Shown: positions 37,454 through 46,634, counted from the first letter of the stretch. The stretch is DNA of 64,000 nt from Ensifer sp. USDA 6670 (GCA_000421085.1 ATWE01000003.1:186001-250000), one strand, 5' to 3'. Notes: generated by a model not told the origin, from the letters alone. Numbers and translations: made by a program.

Positions 37454-37459
37454 TTCGCC

Positions 37460-38383
37460 ATGGGCGTCTGGATCGACACGGATATGGGTTTCGACGACAT
37501 CGCCGCGATACTCGTCGTCCTTCACGCCGGTGAGGCCGTCGACGGCGTCTCGCTGGTCTTCGGCAATGCGCCGCTTGAACAGGTGAAGCGAAATGCCGCC
37601 GCCGCGGCGCAGGCCTTCGGCTGGACCTTCCCGATCCATGAGGGACGGGCGCTCCCCGTGCTCGGAAAGCTCGAGACCGCGGAGCGTATCCTCGGGCAGA
37701 CCGGTATCCCGACGTCGGGGCTGAACCTCCCCGAGGCACCCGCCTTGCCGGAGAGTGACGCGTTCCTCGCGCTCTGCCGATGGCTCGAGGACGGCGCAGG
37801 CCCGCATCGTATCCTGGCGCTCGGGCCGCTTACCAATATCGCTGCCCTTGCCCTGGCACGCCCCGACCTTGCCGCGCGGATCGACGAGCTCACCTGGATG
37901 GGCGGCGGTGTTTCCAGCGGCAATCATACGGCGTCGGCCGAGTTCAACGCCTTTGCCGATCCGGAAGCGCTTGCCGTCGTGCTTGCCCAAGGCCTGCCGC
38001 TCAGAATGGTCGATCTCGATCTCTGCCGGCAGGTCGTTGCCTATCCGAGCGATGTGGCGGCCATACGCATGGCAGGGGGCGCGAAGGCTGCGCTGCTTGC
38101 CGACCTCCTCGCCGGCTACGTCGCGATCGGCACGAGCCGTGGAAGGGCGGGCATGGCGATCTACGACCCCTGCGCAGCCGTTGCGCTTGTCGATGCAAAC
38201 GCTGTGTCGTTTCACCCGGCGCGCATTGATGTCGAGCTTTCCGGTGCCTTGACGCGCGGCCGGACGGTGGTCGAGACCCGGGCAAGTCACGCAACGTTCA
38301 ACGCCCTTTATGCGACGGACGTCGACGCGGAGAATGCCCGCCGGCGCCTGCTCGATGCGCTCGCCAAGGAAGCCGCCAGATGA
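37460..38383 (+). CDS. Nucleoside hydrolase (inosine-uridine preferring family)
   Basis: The 307-aa protein has the calcium-binding signature in the form WIDTDMGFDDIAA (residues 4-16; the usual Pro is Met), then ALGPLTNIAALALARPDL, and the EFNAFADPEAL region. It cleaves a purine or pyrimidine nucleoside to base and ribose in the cytosol. Flanked by an importer and adenine deaminase (4-bp overlap), adenosine or a related purine nucleoside is the most likely substrate. Confidence 0.9.
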   Translation: MGVWIDTDMGFDDIAAILVVLHAGEAVDGVSLVFGNAPLEQVKRNAAAAAQAFGWTFPIHEGRALPVLGKLETAERILGQTGIPTSGLNLPEAPALPESDAFLALCRWLEDGAGPHRILALGPLTNIAALALARPDLAARIDELTWMGGGVSSGNHTASAEFNAFADPEALAVVLAQGLPLRMVDLDLCRQVVAYPSDVAAIRMAGGAKAALLADLLAGYVAIGTSRGRAGMAIYDPCAAVALVDANAVSFHPARIDVELSGALTRGRTVVETRASHATFNALYATDVDAENARRRLLDALAKEAAR

Positions 38384-40158
38384 CTGCAAAGCAACAACCC
38401 GCCGACCTCGACGCCTCCTTGCGGGCGCGCGCAGTTGCCGCCGCACGTGGCGATGCGCGCTTCGACGTGCTTGTGCCCGGCGGCACAATCGTGGATGTCG
38501 TGACGGGCGAATGCCGCGCGGCGGATGTTGGGATCGTCGGTGCGCTGATCGCGAGCGTCCACGCACCCGGGTCGCGCAGCGACGCGGACACGGTCATCGA
38601 TGCGGCGGGAGCCTACCTTTCGCCCGGCCTTATCGACACGCATATGCATGTCGAAAGCTCGATGGTGACGCCCGCGGTCTACGCTGCCGCCGTGGTGCCG
38701 CGCGGCGTGACGACGGTCGTCTGGGACCCGCACGAATTCGGCAATGTGAGCGGACTTGCCGGCGTGCGCTGGGCCGTCGACGCAATGGGCGGTCTGCCGC
38801 TGCGCGCCGTGGTGCTGGCGCCGTCCTGTGTGCCCTCGGCTCCCGGCCTGGAGGTCGCCGGTGCGGACTTCGACGCCGATGCCGTCGCGGAAACGCTGTC
38901 CTGGCCGGAGATCGGCGGGATTGCCGAGGTCATGAACATGCGCGGCGTCATCGACGCCGATCCGCGCATGACGGCGATCGTCGAGGCGGGACTGAAGGCG
39001 GGCAAACCGGTCAACGGGCATGCGCGCGGCCTTGCGGGAGCCGATCTGCAGGCCTTCGTGACGGCTGGCGTCAGCTCCGATCACGAGCTCGTCTCGGGTG
39101 AGGACCTCATCGCCAAACTTCGCGCGGGACTGACCATCGAGCTGCGCGGCTCGCACGATCACCTTCTTCCCGAGTTCGTGACAGCGCTCGGTGCTCTCGG
39201 GCATCTGCCCCAGACGGTCACGCTTTGTACCGACGACGTGTTCCCGGACGACCTTCACCGCGACGGCGGCCTCGACGACGTGGTCCGTCGCCTCGTGCGC
39301 TACGGGCTCAAGGCCGAGTGGGCGCTGCAGGCGGCGACCCTCAATGCCGCCCGCCGGTTGGGAAGGACCGATCTCGGTCTGATCGCACCGGGTCGCCGTG
39401 CCGACATCGTCCTCTTCGAGGACATTCGCGACTTCCGCGCGCGCCATGTGCTTGCCGACGGCAAGCTGGTGGCGAGCGGCGGCGGGATGCTTCAGGCGCC
39501 CGTTGCGGCCGATGTCTCGCCCTTGCGCAACACGATGAAGATCGAACCACTGGCAGAGGACGACTTCCGCATCGCTGCCGCGGGCAGAACGGCCCGCGTC
39601 GTGACGATCGACCGGCCGCGGTTCACCCGATGGGGCGAGACGAGAGCCGAGGTTGCGGGCGGATATCTGGTGCCGCCTGATGGTACGACGCTGATTGCCG
39701 TCGCCCATCGGCATGGCCGCGCCGACAGCCGTCCGCGGGTCGGTTTGCTCGAAGGCTGGGGCGAGTGGCGCGGCGCCTTTGCAACGACCGTTTCGCATGA
39801 CAGCCACAATCTGACGGTCTTCGGCGGCAGCCCGCGCGACATGATGGTTGCGGCCAATGCGGTGATCGAAGCCGGCGGCGGGATGGCGGTCGTTGCCGAA
39901 GGCAAGGTCGAGGCGCTGCTGCCTTTGCCGCTTTGCGGGCTTGTTTCCGACGTGTCGCTTGCCGAAGTCGCGGCAGGGTTCGCGGCCATTCGCGAGGCCG
40001 CCGGCGGAATCGTAGAGTGGCAGCCTCCTTATCTCGTGTTCAAGGCCTGTTTCGGGGCGACGCTCGCCTGCAATGCCGGGCCGCACCAGACGGATCGCGG
40101 CATCGCCGACGTAGCGACCGGCAAGCTGCTGGAAACCCCGGTCCTGGAGACGTTCTGA
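38380..40158 (+). CDS. ade: Adenine deaminase
   Basis: The 592-aa amidohydrolase has the family motifs LIDTHMHVESSM (His88, His90, Glu92) and VVWDPHEFGNVSG (His118, Glu119), a metal-binding region at NGHARGL, and the C-terminal adenine deaminase domain with FATTVSHDSHNLTVFG. It converts adenine to hypoxanthine and ammonia. Start overlaps the nucleoside hydrolase stop (ATGA). It ends the LacI-regulated operon and converges on the M20D gene across 6 bp. Confidence 0.93.
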   Translation: MTAKQQPADLDASLRARAVAAARGDARFDVLVPGGTIVDVVTGECRAADVGIVGALIASVHAPGSRSDADTVIDAAGAYLSPGLIDTHMHVESSMVTPAVYAAAVVPRGVTTVVWDPHEFGNVSGLAGVRWAVDAMGGLPLRAVVLAPSCVPSAPGLEVAGADFDADAVAETLSWPEIGGIAEVMNMRGVIDADPRMTAIVEAGLKAGKPVNGHARGLAGADLQAFVTAGVSSDHELVSGEDLIAKLRAGLTIELRGSHDHLLPEFVTALGALGHLPQTVTLCTDDVFPDDLHRDGGLDDVVRRLVRYGLKAEWALQAATLNAARRLGRTDLGLIAPGRRADIVLFEDIRDFRARHVLADGKLVASGGGMLQAPVAADVSPLRNTMKIEPLAEDDFRIAAAGRTARVVTIDRPRFTRWGETRAEVAGGYLVPPDGTTLIAVAHRHGRADSRPRVGLLEGWGEWRGAFATTVSHDSHNLTVFGGSPRDMMVAANAVIEAGGGMAVVAEGKVEALLPLPLCGLVSDVSLAEVAAGFAAIREAAGGIVEWQPPYLVFKACFGATLACNAGPHQTDRGIADVATGKLLETPVLETF

Positions 40159-40164
40159 CGCTCT

Positions 40165-41334
40165 TCAGGCCGTGAGTTCCTGCTCCACGAGCGCGGTCCA
40201 GAAGGCAGCCCCGGGACCGATTGCCGCGTCGTTGAAGTCGTAGGCGCTGTTATGGTGTAGCGCGCCGTCGACGGCGGGGCCATTACCGAGCCAGACATAA
40301 CAGCCGGGCGCCTCCAGCGCGAAGAAGGCGAAGTCGTCACCGGCGGTCGAGGGCGGGAAGCTGGTCAGAGCCCTCTCCGCGAAGACGGACCGGGCAGCGG
40401 CAAGGGCGCGTGCCGTCGCGTCCGGATCGTTGACGACCGGGGGGATACGCCGCTCGAAACGATAATCGGCCTCGATGCCGTACATCGCCGCAGTCCCTTT
40501 CGCCAAACGGCCGATCTCTTCCTCCAGCTGATCGCGCACATGCGGCGTATAGGCTCGAGCCGTGCCGCCGATCTCGACCGTGTCGGGGATGACGTTCAGC
40601 GCCTTTGGATCGCCTGCTTGCAGCGCGCAGGCGCTGACGACCGCCGGCTGCAGAGGGTCGACGACCCGGCCGACCACAGTTTGCAGGGACGCGAGAAACG
40701 TCCCTGCCGCCGTGATCGGATCGCGGCCGAGATGCGGCTTGGCGCCGTGCGTTCCGACGCCGCGGAAGGTGAGGCGCCAGCTGTCCGAGGAGGCAAGCTG
40801 CGGCCCCGCCACGACGGCCATCTCGTCCACTGCAAGGCCCGGCATGTTGTGCAGTCCATAGACCGCGTCGCAAGGGAAAAGGTCGAACAGCCCATCCTCC
40901 ACCATGCGCCCGGCGCCGCCGCGGCCCTCCTCGGCGGGCTGGAAGATGAAATGAACCGTGCCGGAGAAGTTGCGCGTCGCCGCGAGGTGGCGCGCCGCGC
41001 CGAGCAGCATCGTCGTGTGGCCGTCATGGCCGCAGGCGTGCATCTTCCCCGCTACCGTGGATCTGTAGGGCCGATCGGCAAGTTCCGGCATGGCGAGCGC
41101 ATCCATGTCGGCGCGCAACCCGATCGCGCGCGTGCCGTTGCCGACCTGCAGCGTGCCCACGACGCCGGTCTTGCCGAGGCCGCGATGGACCTTGAGGCCT
41201 GCTTCTTCGAGGAGCTTCGCTACGAGATCGCTCGTCCGCTCTTCCTCGAAGCCGAGTTCGGGATGAGCGTGCAGGTCGCGGCGAAAGGCCGTGAGGAAGG
41301 TGAGATCGTCGACAATCCCGGAGGGCATGCGCAT
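40165..41334 (-). CDS. M20D family amidohydrolase/aminoacylase (hippurate hydrolase-like)
   Basis: From ATG 41334 (AAGGAATG about 7 bases upstream) it encodes 389 aa; an ATG at 41355 lacks a ribosome site. The M20D features are present: LRADMDALAMPEL (Asp76), the metal site HACGHDGHT (residues 99-107, Cys101 and His103) and QPAEEGRGGA (Glu135/136). These enzymes hydrolyse N-acyl amino acids or amidated small molecules. Inside a purine island it might act on a ureido or amide intermediate, but the M20D type differs from allantoate amidohydrolases (M20 AllC type), so this is only a guess. Confidence 0.87.
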   Translation of the reverse strand: MRMPSGIVDDLTFLTAFRRDLHAHPELGFEEERTSDLVAKLLEEAGLKVHRGLGKTGVVGTLQVGNGTRAIGLRADMDALAMPELADRPYRSTVAGKMHACGHDGHTTMLLGAARHLAATRNFSGTVHFIFQPAEEGRGGAGRMVEDGLFDLFPCDAVYGLHNMPGLAVDEMAVVAGPQLASSDSWRLTFRGVGTHGAKPHLGRDPITAAGTFLASLQTVVGRVVDPLQPAVVSACALQAGDPKALNVIPDTVEIGGTARAYTPHVRDQLEEEIGRLAKGTAAMYGIEADYRFERRIPPVVNDPDATARALAAARSVFAERALTSFPPSTAGDDFAFFALEAPGCYVWLGNGPAVDGALHHNSAYDFNDAAIGPGAAFWTALVEQELTA

Positions 41335-41485
41335 CGGCAGGCATTCCTTGAACATTCTGGAAAGAGTCTGAATTCCCCAGCTTTGGCCGCTCGGGCGTGC
41401 CCTTTCGGTTTGATCGAAGCGGCAATGGGTATAGACGAAAAATTCAGGGACCAGAACCTTTTACTCAGCCGAATGGACGCTTGGT

Positions 41486-42196
41486 GTGACGGAAACGAAG
41501 GCGATCGAGCCGCACGATTACTGGCAGGAGGTCTTTCCGCCGGGTAGCTTTGTCGGAGACGGCGGCTTCCGCACCTCTTTTCCAGCCACTCTCGCGGACG
41601 GGCGCCAGATCCTCCTTCCGATCCGGCCGCTTTCGGACGGCAGACATGCGCTGGCCTCGCTGATCATCAATCAGGCGAGCTTCGAGGTGGAGGACGCGCT
41701 CGCGGAGGAACTGGCCGCCCGACTGGCGCCCTTCCGACCGGAAATCGTCGCGGGTCTTCCGACACTCGGCCTGACGCTCGCCGCAGCCGTTGCCCGCAAG
41801 CTCGGCCACAAGCGCTATGTGCCGCTCGGAACCTCGCGAAAATTCTGGTACGTCGATGATCTGTCCGTTCCCCTGTCGTCCATCACGACGCCGGGCCAGA
41901 AGAAGCGACTCTACGTCGATCCCCGCATGCTGCCGCTGTTGAGGGGCCGGCGAGTCGCGCTGATCGACGATGTGATATCGAGCGGAGCCTCGATCCTTGC
42001 CGGCCTGTCGCTGATGGCGGCCTGCGGCATCGAGCCGGTCGCGATCGGTGCCGCCATGTTGCAGTCGGACCGGTGGCGCCAGCCGCTCGCCGATCTGTCC
42101 GCGCAATGGCCGGAGCGGACCGTCGGCGTCTTCACAACGCCGATGCTCGTCAGGGCCGACGACGGTGCCTGGACGGCGTCCGATGCCCGGATCTAG
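41486..42196 (+). CDS. Phosphoribosyltransferase (type I)
   Basis: The 236-aa protein starts with GTG and has the PRPP-binding motif VALIDDVISSGASI (about residues 157-170) and GLPTLGLTLAAAVARKLG, typical of adenine-type phosphoribosyltransferases. It may salvage a purine base to a nucleotide, or may be a PRPP-sensing protein. It is divergent from the M20D gene; the purine permease follows 279 bp later. Specificity cannot be read from sequence. The ribosome site is weak. Confidence 0.82.
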   Translation: MTETKAIEPHDYWQEVFPPGSFVGDGGFRTSFPATLADGRQILLPIRPLSDGRHALASLIINQASFEVEDALAEELAARLAPFRPEIVAGLPTLGLTLAAAVARKLGHKRYVPLGTSRKFWYVDDLSVPLSSITTPGQKKRLYVDPRMLPLLRGRRVALIDDVISSGASILAGLSLMAACGIEPVAIGAAMLQSDRWRQPLADLSAQWPERTVGVFTTPMLVRADDGAWTASDARI

Positions 42197-42241
42197 CATC
42201 GCCGGTGTCCCAAGGAATCCCCCCGGAATTCGCTGGAAAAC

Positions 42242-42251
42242 TTGAAAGTCT
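42242..42251 (+). promoter_or_regulatory. Shared motif TTGAAAGTCT, copy 1
   Basis: Present in the 279-bp gap before the purine permease, with CCCCCC at 42219-42224 and GAATTC at 42226-42231 nearby. An identical 10-mer with the same neighbours lies at 46546-46555 in the divergent puuE/HIU-hydrolase gap. It may be an operator for purine catabolism. No purine riboswitch fold was recognised in this gap. Confidence 0.4.
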
Positions 42252-42475
42252 TTCGCGTTCGGCGTCGAAATCGGTGGCTAGCGATCATGCGCGCGAAGAC
42301 GCACAATTGGGTGCTTGCGATGGCGTCCCATCCGGCGAGGCCGCACGGCCTGGATCATACCCCCTGAAGAAATATCGGGGCGCGATCAACTTGCAATGGC
42401 CGGGCTCTTGGAGGAGCACACACCCGGTCTCTGTCGTTCGGCTGCGTCGGGATGACGTCTGCCAAGGGAGGAAAA

Positions 42476-43768
42476 ATGTTTGAACGACTCTTCAAGCTTA
42501 AGGAGCACGGCACGACCGTCCGCACGGAAGTGATCGCCGGCGTTACGACGTTCCTTACGATGTCCTACATCATCTTCGTCAACCCGGACATACTGTCGAC
42601 TACGGGCATGGACCGAAACGCGATCTTCGTCGCGACCTGTCTTGCGGCCGCTCTCGGCTCCGCCGTCATGGCCCTTGTTGCCAATTGGCCGATCGGCATG
42701 GCGCCGGGCATGGGCCTCAACGCATTTTTCGCCTTCACGGTCGTCGCCGCTCTCGGTTTCACCTGGCAGCAGGCACTCGGCGCCGTCTTCATCTCCGGCA
42801 TCATCTTCCTGCTGTTGACGGTCACAGGGGTCCGAAGCTGGCTGATTGCGGGCATACCGCACTCGCTGCGCAGCGCGATCGCGACGGGTATTGGCCTGTT
42901 CCTGGGCATCATTGCCCTGAAAAACGCCGGCATCGTCGTCGACAACCCGGCGACGCTGGTCGGCCTGGGCGATCTCAAGCAGACCGGACCGCTGCTCGCG
43001 ATCCTCGGCTTCTTCGTCATCGCCGTTCTCGACGCGCTCAATGTCCGCGGATCCATCCTCATCGGCATCCTGGTGGTAACGGTCCTATCGATGTTCCTCG
43101 GTGTATCGGAATTCCAGGGCATCGTCTCCGCGCCTCCGAGCATTGCGCCGACTTTCCTCCAGCTCGACATCATGGGAGCCCTGCATGGCGGTCTCGTCCA
43201 TGTCATTCTCGTCTTCGTGCTCGTCGAGGTCTTCGACGCGACCGGCACGCTGATCGGTGTCGCCAAACGCGCGAAGCTGGTGGAAGAGGGCAAGCCCAGC
43301 CGTCTCGGGCGTGCATTGCTTGCCGACAGTTCGGCCATCGTCGCCGGCTCGCTGATGGGCACCAGCAGCACGACCGCCTATGTCGAAAGCGCCTCGGGCG
43401 TACAGGCGGGCGGGCGCACCGGTCTCACGGCGCTGACCATCTCGGTGCTGTTCCTGGCTGCGCTCTTCATCTCGCCGCTTGCCGCCGCCGTCCCGTCCTA
43501 CGCGACCGCGCCGGCGCTGCTTTACGTTGCCGGCCTGATGATGCGCGAGCTCACGGAGATCGAATGGGACGACCTGACGGAGGCGGCACCCGCGGCGCTG
43601 ACAGCCATCGCCATGCCCTTCACCTATTCGATCGCCAACGGTCTCGCCTTCGGCTTCGTCAGCTATGTCGTCCTGAAGGTGTTTACCGGCAAGTGGAATG
43701 TCATCCACCCGGCGACCCAGCTCGTCGCGGCATTGTTCATCGTCCGCTTTGCATTCTTCGCCGAGTGA
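42476..43768 (+). CDS. NCS2 family purine permease (AzgA/hypoxanthine-guanine type)
   Basis: The 430-aa integral membrane protein starts at ATG 42476 with AAGGGAGG just upstream (an in-frame ATG at 42452 is less likely). The N-terminus TEVIAGVTTFLTMSYIIFVN and the conserved NWPIGMAPGMGLNAFFAFTV are family hallmarks; 12 or more hydrophobic segments are visible, and VEVFDATGTLIGVAKRA and GTSSTTAYVESASG lie in the substrate site. It should import hypoxanthine, guanine or adenine with protons. A mosaic repeat follows. Confidence 0.92.
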   Translation: MFERLFKLKEHGTTVRTEVIAGVTTFLTMSYIIFVNPDILSTTGMDRNAIFVATCLAAALGSAVMALVANWPIGMAPGMGLNAFFAFTVVAALGFTWQQALGAVFISGIIFLLLTVTGVRSWLIAGIPHSLRSAIATGIGLFLGIIALKNAGIVVDNPATLVGLGDLKQTGPLLAILGFFVIAVLDALNVRGSILIGILVVTVLSMFLGVSEFQGIVSAPPSIAPTFLQLDIMGALHGGLVHVILVFVLVEVFDATGTLIGVAKRAKLVEEGKPSRLGRALLADSSAIVAGSLMGTSSTTAYVESASGVQAGGRTGLTALTISVLFLAALFISPLAAAVPSYATAPALLYVAGLMMRELTEIEWDDLTEAAPAALTAIAMPFTYSIANGLAFGFVSYVVLKVFTGKWNVIHPATQLVAALFIVRFAFFAE

Positions 43769-43793
43769 CGGAACAGGGTTGGGCGTGCGAATG

Positions 43794-43911
43794 CCCTCAC
43801 CCGTCTGCCGGTCCCTTCTCCCCACTCGATGGGGAGAAGGGACAAGCGGCGGCGCTTCGATTCTCCTTCGCCCCGCCTGCGGGGAGAAGGGACCGGCAGG
43901 CCGGATGAGGG
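43794..43911. repeat. RIME-like palindromic intergenic element
   Basis: A 19-bp perfect inverted repeat (43805-43823 and 43881-43899) is part of longer arms beginning CCCTCACCCG and ending CCGGATGAGGG. Inside is a 13-bp perfect hairpin, GTCCCTTCTCCCC (43811-43823) and GGGGAGAAGGGAC (43831-43843). A related element occurs at 56950-57016. It lies between converging permease and allantoicase genes, consistent with a bidirectional terminator. Identity as RIME is from memory. Confidence 0.7.
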
Positions 43912-44022
43912 GGGAGCCACGCTGCCTCCCTTTCCCTATTTGCCAGCGCATCGGTTCGAAAACCGAAAGCTACTTTCGGAAGCAGGACGCTAATTCGGCA
44001 GTTGTGCGGCGCGCCAAAAAAT

Positions 44023-45045
44023 CTACCCGCGCTTCTCCTCCGCGATCCGGCCGTAAATGCGCAGCCGACTGACGCCGCCATCCGGGTAGATGTTCAGGCG
44101 CACATGCGTGACCGGGTCGGCATGTCTGAGCATATCGGCTCCATAATCATGGATGCTGTCGGCGGAAAGCTTCCGGTGCGGCAGAAGCTCATTCCAGAAC
44201 ATCGCAGCGGAGGCAGCGAGCATGTCGCATTCGGAGGCCACGCCTGCGAGATCAGCCGCCTGCAGCGAGCAGCCATCCGGGTAGTTGCCTTTGAAATGCG
44301 CCGTGTCGACGATGATGCGCTCGACGCGGCTGCGTGCGGCAAGCTTGACGATGATCCAGTCGTAGCCCGGTTCGCGCCGTCTGCGCGTTTCCCAGCCGTC
44401 GCCCATGTTCGCGCCCCGGCCGGGCGCAATGAGGCGCTCGTGGCCGTAATGGCCGTTGGAGAAGGCGACGATCCGGCCGCCGGACAGGCAGGAGGCGAGA
44501 TCGATCGTCTCATTCGCCATAGCCTTGAGATCGAGTGCCGGAGTGCCGTAAACGCGTAGCCGGGCAACACCGCCATCCGGGTAGATACGCAGCCGGACAT
44601 GGCTGTAGACCGCGTCGGAGTGTGCGGGGAGGAAGTGATGCGCATTGGGTCCGAGGCCGGTGACCGCCAGCAGTTGGACCCACCCGGTCTCCTCGTCCGG
44701 ATCTTCCGCCGAATGACAGGCTTCTATCGAGCAGGCGCTCGGATAATTGCCGGTGAAGTGCGACGTGTCGATGTCGAAGCCGGCGATCCGCCCTTTTGCT
44801 GCGAGCGCGATGACCGCGTAGTCGTGGCCGGCACCGCGGCGGCGGCGGGTTTCCCAGCCGTCCATCCATTTCCCGTGATCGTCGTAAAGGCCGGGGTGGA
44901 ACGCGGCCGGCTCGTCTTTTAGCATGCGCTCCAGCGGGCCGAAGAACTCGTCCGTCGCAAAGAGCGCCCGGGCGCCAAGGCCCGCGGAAGCGAGGTTGAT
45001 GGTCCCGCCCGCAAAACCGGGAAGGACTTCGCCGGCACGCGTCAT
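44023..45045 (-). CDS. alc: Allantoicase
   Basis: The 340-aa protein contains two internal allantoicase repeats, each with the signature GWETRRRR (residues 63-70 and 217-224) and the following HFTGNYPS and HFKGNYPD segments. It hydrolyses allantoate to ureidoglycolate and urea. The start at 45045 is 8 bp after the puuE stop; a longer frame from 45234 would lie antisense-free inside puuE and is rejected. It is the distal gene of a two-gene minus-strand operon. No ureidoglycolate lyase or urease is in the window. Confidence 0.93.
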   Translation of the reverse strand: MTRAGEVLPGFAGGTINLASAGLGARALFATDEFFGPLERMLKDEPAAFHPGLYDDHGKWMDGWETRRRRGAGHDYAVIALAAKGRIAGFDIDTSHFTGNYPSACSIEACHSAEDPDEETGWVQLLAVTGLGPNAHHFLPAHSDAVYSHVRLRIYPDGGVARLRVYGTPALDLKAMANETIDLASCLSGGRIVAFSNGHYGHERLIAPGRGANMGDGWETRRRREPGYDWIIVKLAARSRVERIIVDTAHFKGNYPDGCSLQAADLAGVASECDMLAASAAMFWNELLPHRKLSADSIHDYGADMLRHADPVTHVRLNIYPDGGVSRLRIYGRIAEEKRG

Positions 45046-45052
45046 GGCGCTC

Positions 45053-46468
45053 TCAGTCCGGCAGCATGTCGCGCAGCCGCAGGAGCGCGATCCGCTCCAC
45101 CTGGCGGCACGCCGCGTTGAATTCGGTATCCCGGTCGTTGCCGATACGGCTCTCGAAGGCGGCAAGAATCTCGTCCTTGCTGCGCCCTTTGACGGCCATG
45201 ATGAAGGGGAAGCCGAACTTCTCGACATAGGCATTGTTGAGGTCCGTGAAGCGCTCGCGCTCGTGATCCGTCAGCGCGTCGAGACCCGCCGAAGCCTGCT
45301 CCGAAGTCGAGCTTTCGGTCAGGCGCTTCGCCTGGGCGAGCTTGCCGGCAAGATCGGGGTGGGCGGTGAGGACGGCAAGCCGTTCCTCTTCGCTTGCCTC
45401 GCGGAAGACCGCGCAGAGCGCCGCGTGCAGTCCCGAAGCCGTATCATTGGCCGGGCCGAGTTCGCCTGCAAAGGCGCGTCTGGCGATCCAATCCGAGTGC
45501 TCGAATACCCCTCCGAAGCGACCGATGAAGTCATCCTTCGACAGTCGCGAGGGGCGGTCCCCGTTCGGCGCGAACGGATAAGTCTCTGCCCAGTACCGGG
45601 CAATGTCGATGCGGCGGGCCAGCCAGACCCTCTCGCGGCTCTTCACATAATCGAGGAAGCGCGCCAGCGCGGCCGCCCGGCCGGGCCGCCCGACCAGACG
45701 GCAGTGGAGGCCGATGCTCATCATCTTCGGCGCACCGGCAGCGCCCTCGGCATAGAGAACGTCGAAACTGTCCTTCAGGTAGCTGAAGAACTGGTCGCCG
45801 CTGTTGAAGCCCTGTGGCGTTGCGAAGCGCATGTCGTTGGCGTCGAGGGTGTAGGGGATGACGAGCTGGTGCCGGCCGGCATGTTCATGCCAATAGGGCA
45901 GGTCGTCCGCATAGGCGTCGGAGACATAGTCGAAGCCGCCGGCCTCTGTCACGAGATCGAGCGTGTTCACGGAGCAGCGGCCGGTATACCAGCCGGTCGG
46001 CCGTTCGCCGGTTACGACCGTGTGGAGGCGGATCGCCTCGGCGATCTCGGCGCGCTCGCGCTCGGCGTCGAAATCCTTGTGCTCGATCCATTTGAGGCCG
46101 TGGGACGCGATTTCCCAGCCGGCGTCCTGCATGGCGGCCACCTGGGCGGGCGATCGCTTGAGGGCCGTGGCGACGCCGTAGACGGTGGCCGGTATTTCCT
46201 TTTCGGTGAATAACCGGTGCAGCCGCCAAAAGCCGGCGCGCGCGCCGTATTCGTAGATCGATTCCATGTTCCAGTGGCGCTGGGCGGGCCAGGCCTGAGC
46301 GCCGACGATTTCCGAGAGAAAGGCCTCCGACGCCGCGTCACCGTGAAGCACGCAGTTCTCTCCGCCCTCCTCGTAATTGATCACGAATTGCACGGCGATC
46401 CGGGCGCCGCCGGGCCAGGCGATACGCGGGTTCGGACCATGGCCCAGGAGATCGCGGGGATATCTCAT
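45053..46468 (-). CDS. puuE: Fusion of allantoinase (PuuE) and OHCU decarboxylase
   Basis: The 471-aa protein starts at ATG 46468, preceded by GGAGGAG. The N-terminal part (about 1-300) is the NodB-fold allantoinase PuuE, with FVINYEEGGENCVLHGD and EIASHGLKWIEH. The C-terminal part (about 305-471) is a 2-oxo-4-hydroxy-4-carboxy-5-ureidoimidazoline decarboxylase, with TAHPDLAGKLA and FGFPFIMAVKGRSK. One polypeptide thus carries out the decarboxylation to (S)-allantoin and its ring opening to allantoate. The second-domain product feeds the first. It is divergent from the HIU hydrolase gene. Confidence 0.92.
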   Translation of the reverse strand: MRYPRDLLGHGPNPRIAWPGGARIAVQFVINYEEGGENCVLHGDAASEAFLSEIVGAQAWPAQRHWNMESIYEYGARAGFWRLHRLFTEKEIPATVYGVATALKRSPAQVAAMQDAGWEIASHGLKWIEHKDFDAERERAEIAEAIRLHTVVTGERPTGWYTGRCSVNTLDLVTEAGGFDYVSDAYADDLPYWHEHAGRHQLVIPYTLDANDMRFATPQGFNSGDQFFSYLKDSFDVLYAEGAAGAPKMMSIGLHCRLVGRPGRAAALARFLDYVKSRERVWLARRIDIARYWAETYPFAPNGDRPSRLSKDDFIGRFGGVFEHSDWIARRAFAGELGPANDTASGLHAALCAVFREASEEERLAVLTAHPDLAGKLAQAKRLTESSTSEQASAGLDALTDHERERFTDLNNAYVEKFGFPFIMAVKGRSKDEILAAFESRIGNDRDTEFNAACRQVERIALLRLRDMLPD

Positions 46469-46545
46469 AGCAGAAGCTCCTCCAGAGATTGTCTCGTCGC
46501 CCAATTCGTAGCGAGAATTCCGCCCGGCCATTCCCCCCGAAAAAT

Positions 46546-46555
46546 TTGAAAGTCT
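46546..46555 (+). promoter_or_regulatory. Shared motif TTGAAAGTCT, copy 2
   Basis: Identical to the 10-mer at 42242-42251, again with CCCCCC (46533-46538) and GAATTC (46515-46520) close by. It lies 80-90 bp from both the puuE and HIU-hydrolase starts and could control both directions. Confidence 0.45.
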
Positions 46556-46634
46556 CGAAGGTTGAGCCCGCTACACAAGGGCGCCTGCGCCTCGGATACT
46601 CTATCCTCGATGCTGACTTTCGGAGGAGCGATAG

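Noticed and set aside
38308-40086. 592-aa minus-strand frame over ade
   Set aside because: Antisense shadow of adenine deaminase with its HMHVE motif on the plus strand.
42197-42475. Possible purine riboswitch before the purine permease
   Set aside because: The conserved three-way junction loops of purine riboswitches could not be found by eye.
44924-46213. 429-aa plus-strand frame over the allantoinase/decarboxylase gene
   Set aside because: The minus strand carries the complete PuuE and OHCU motifs; this frame has none.
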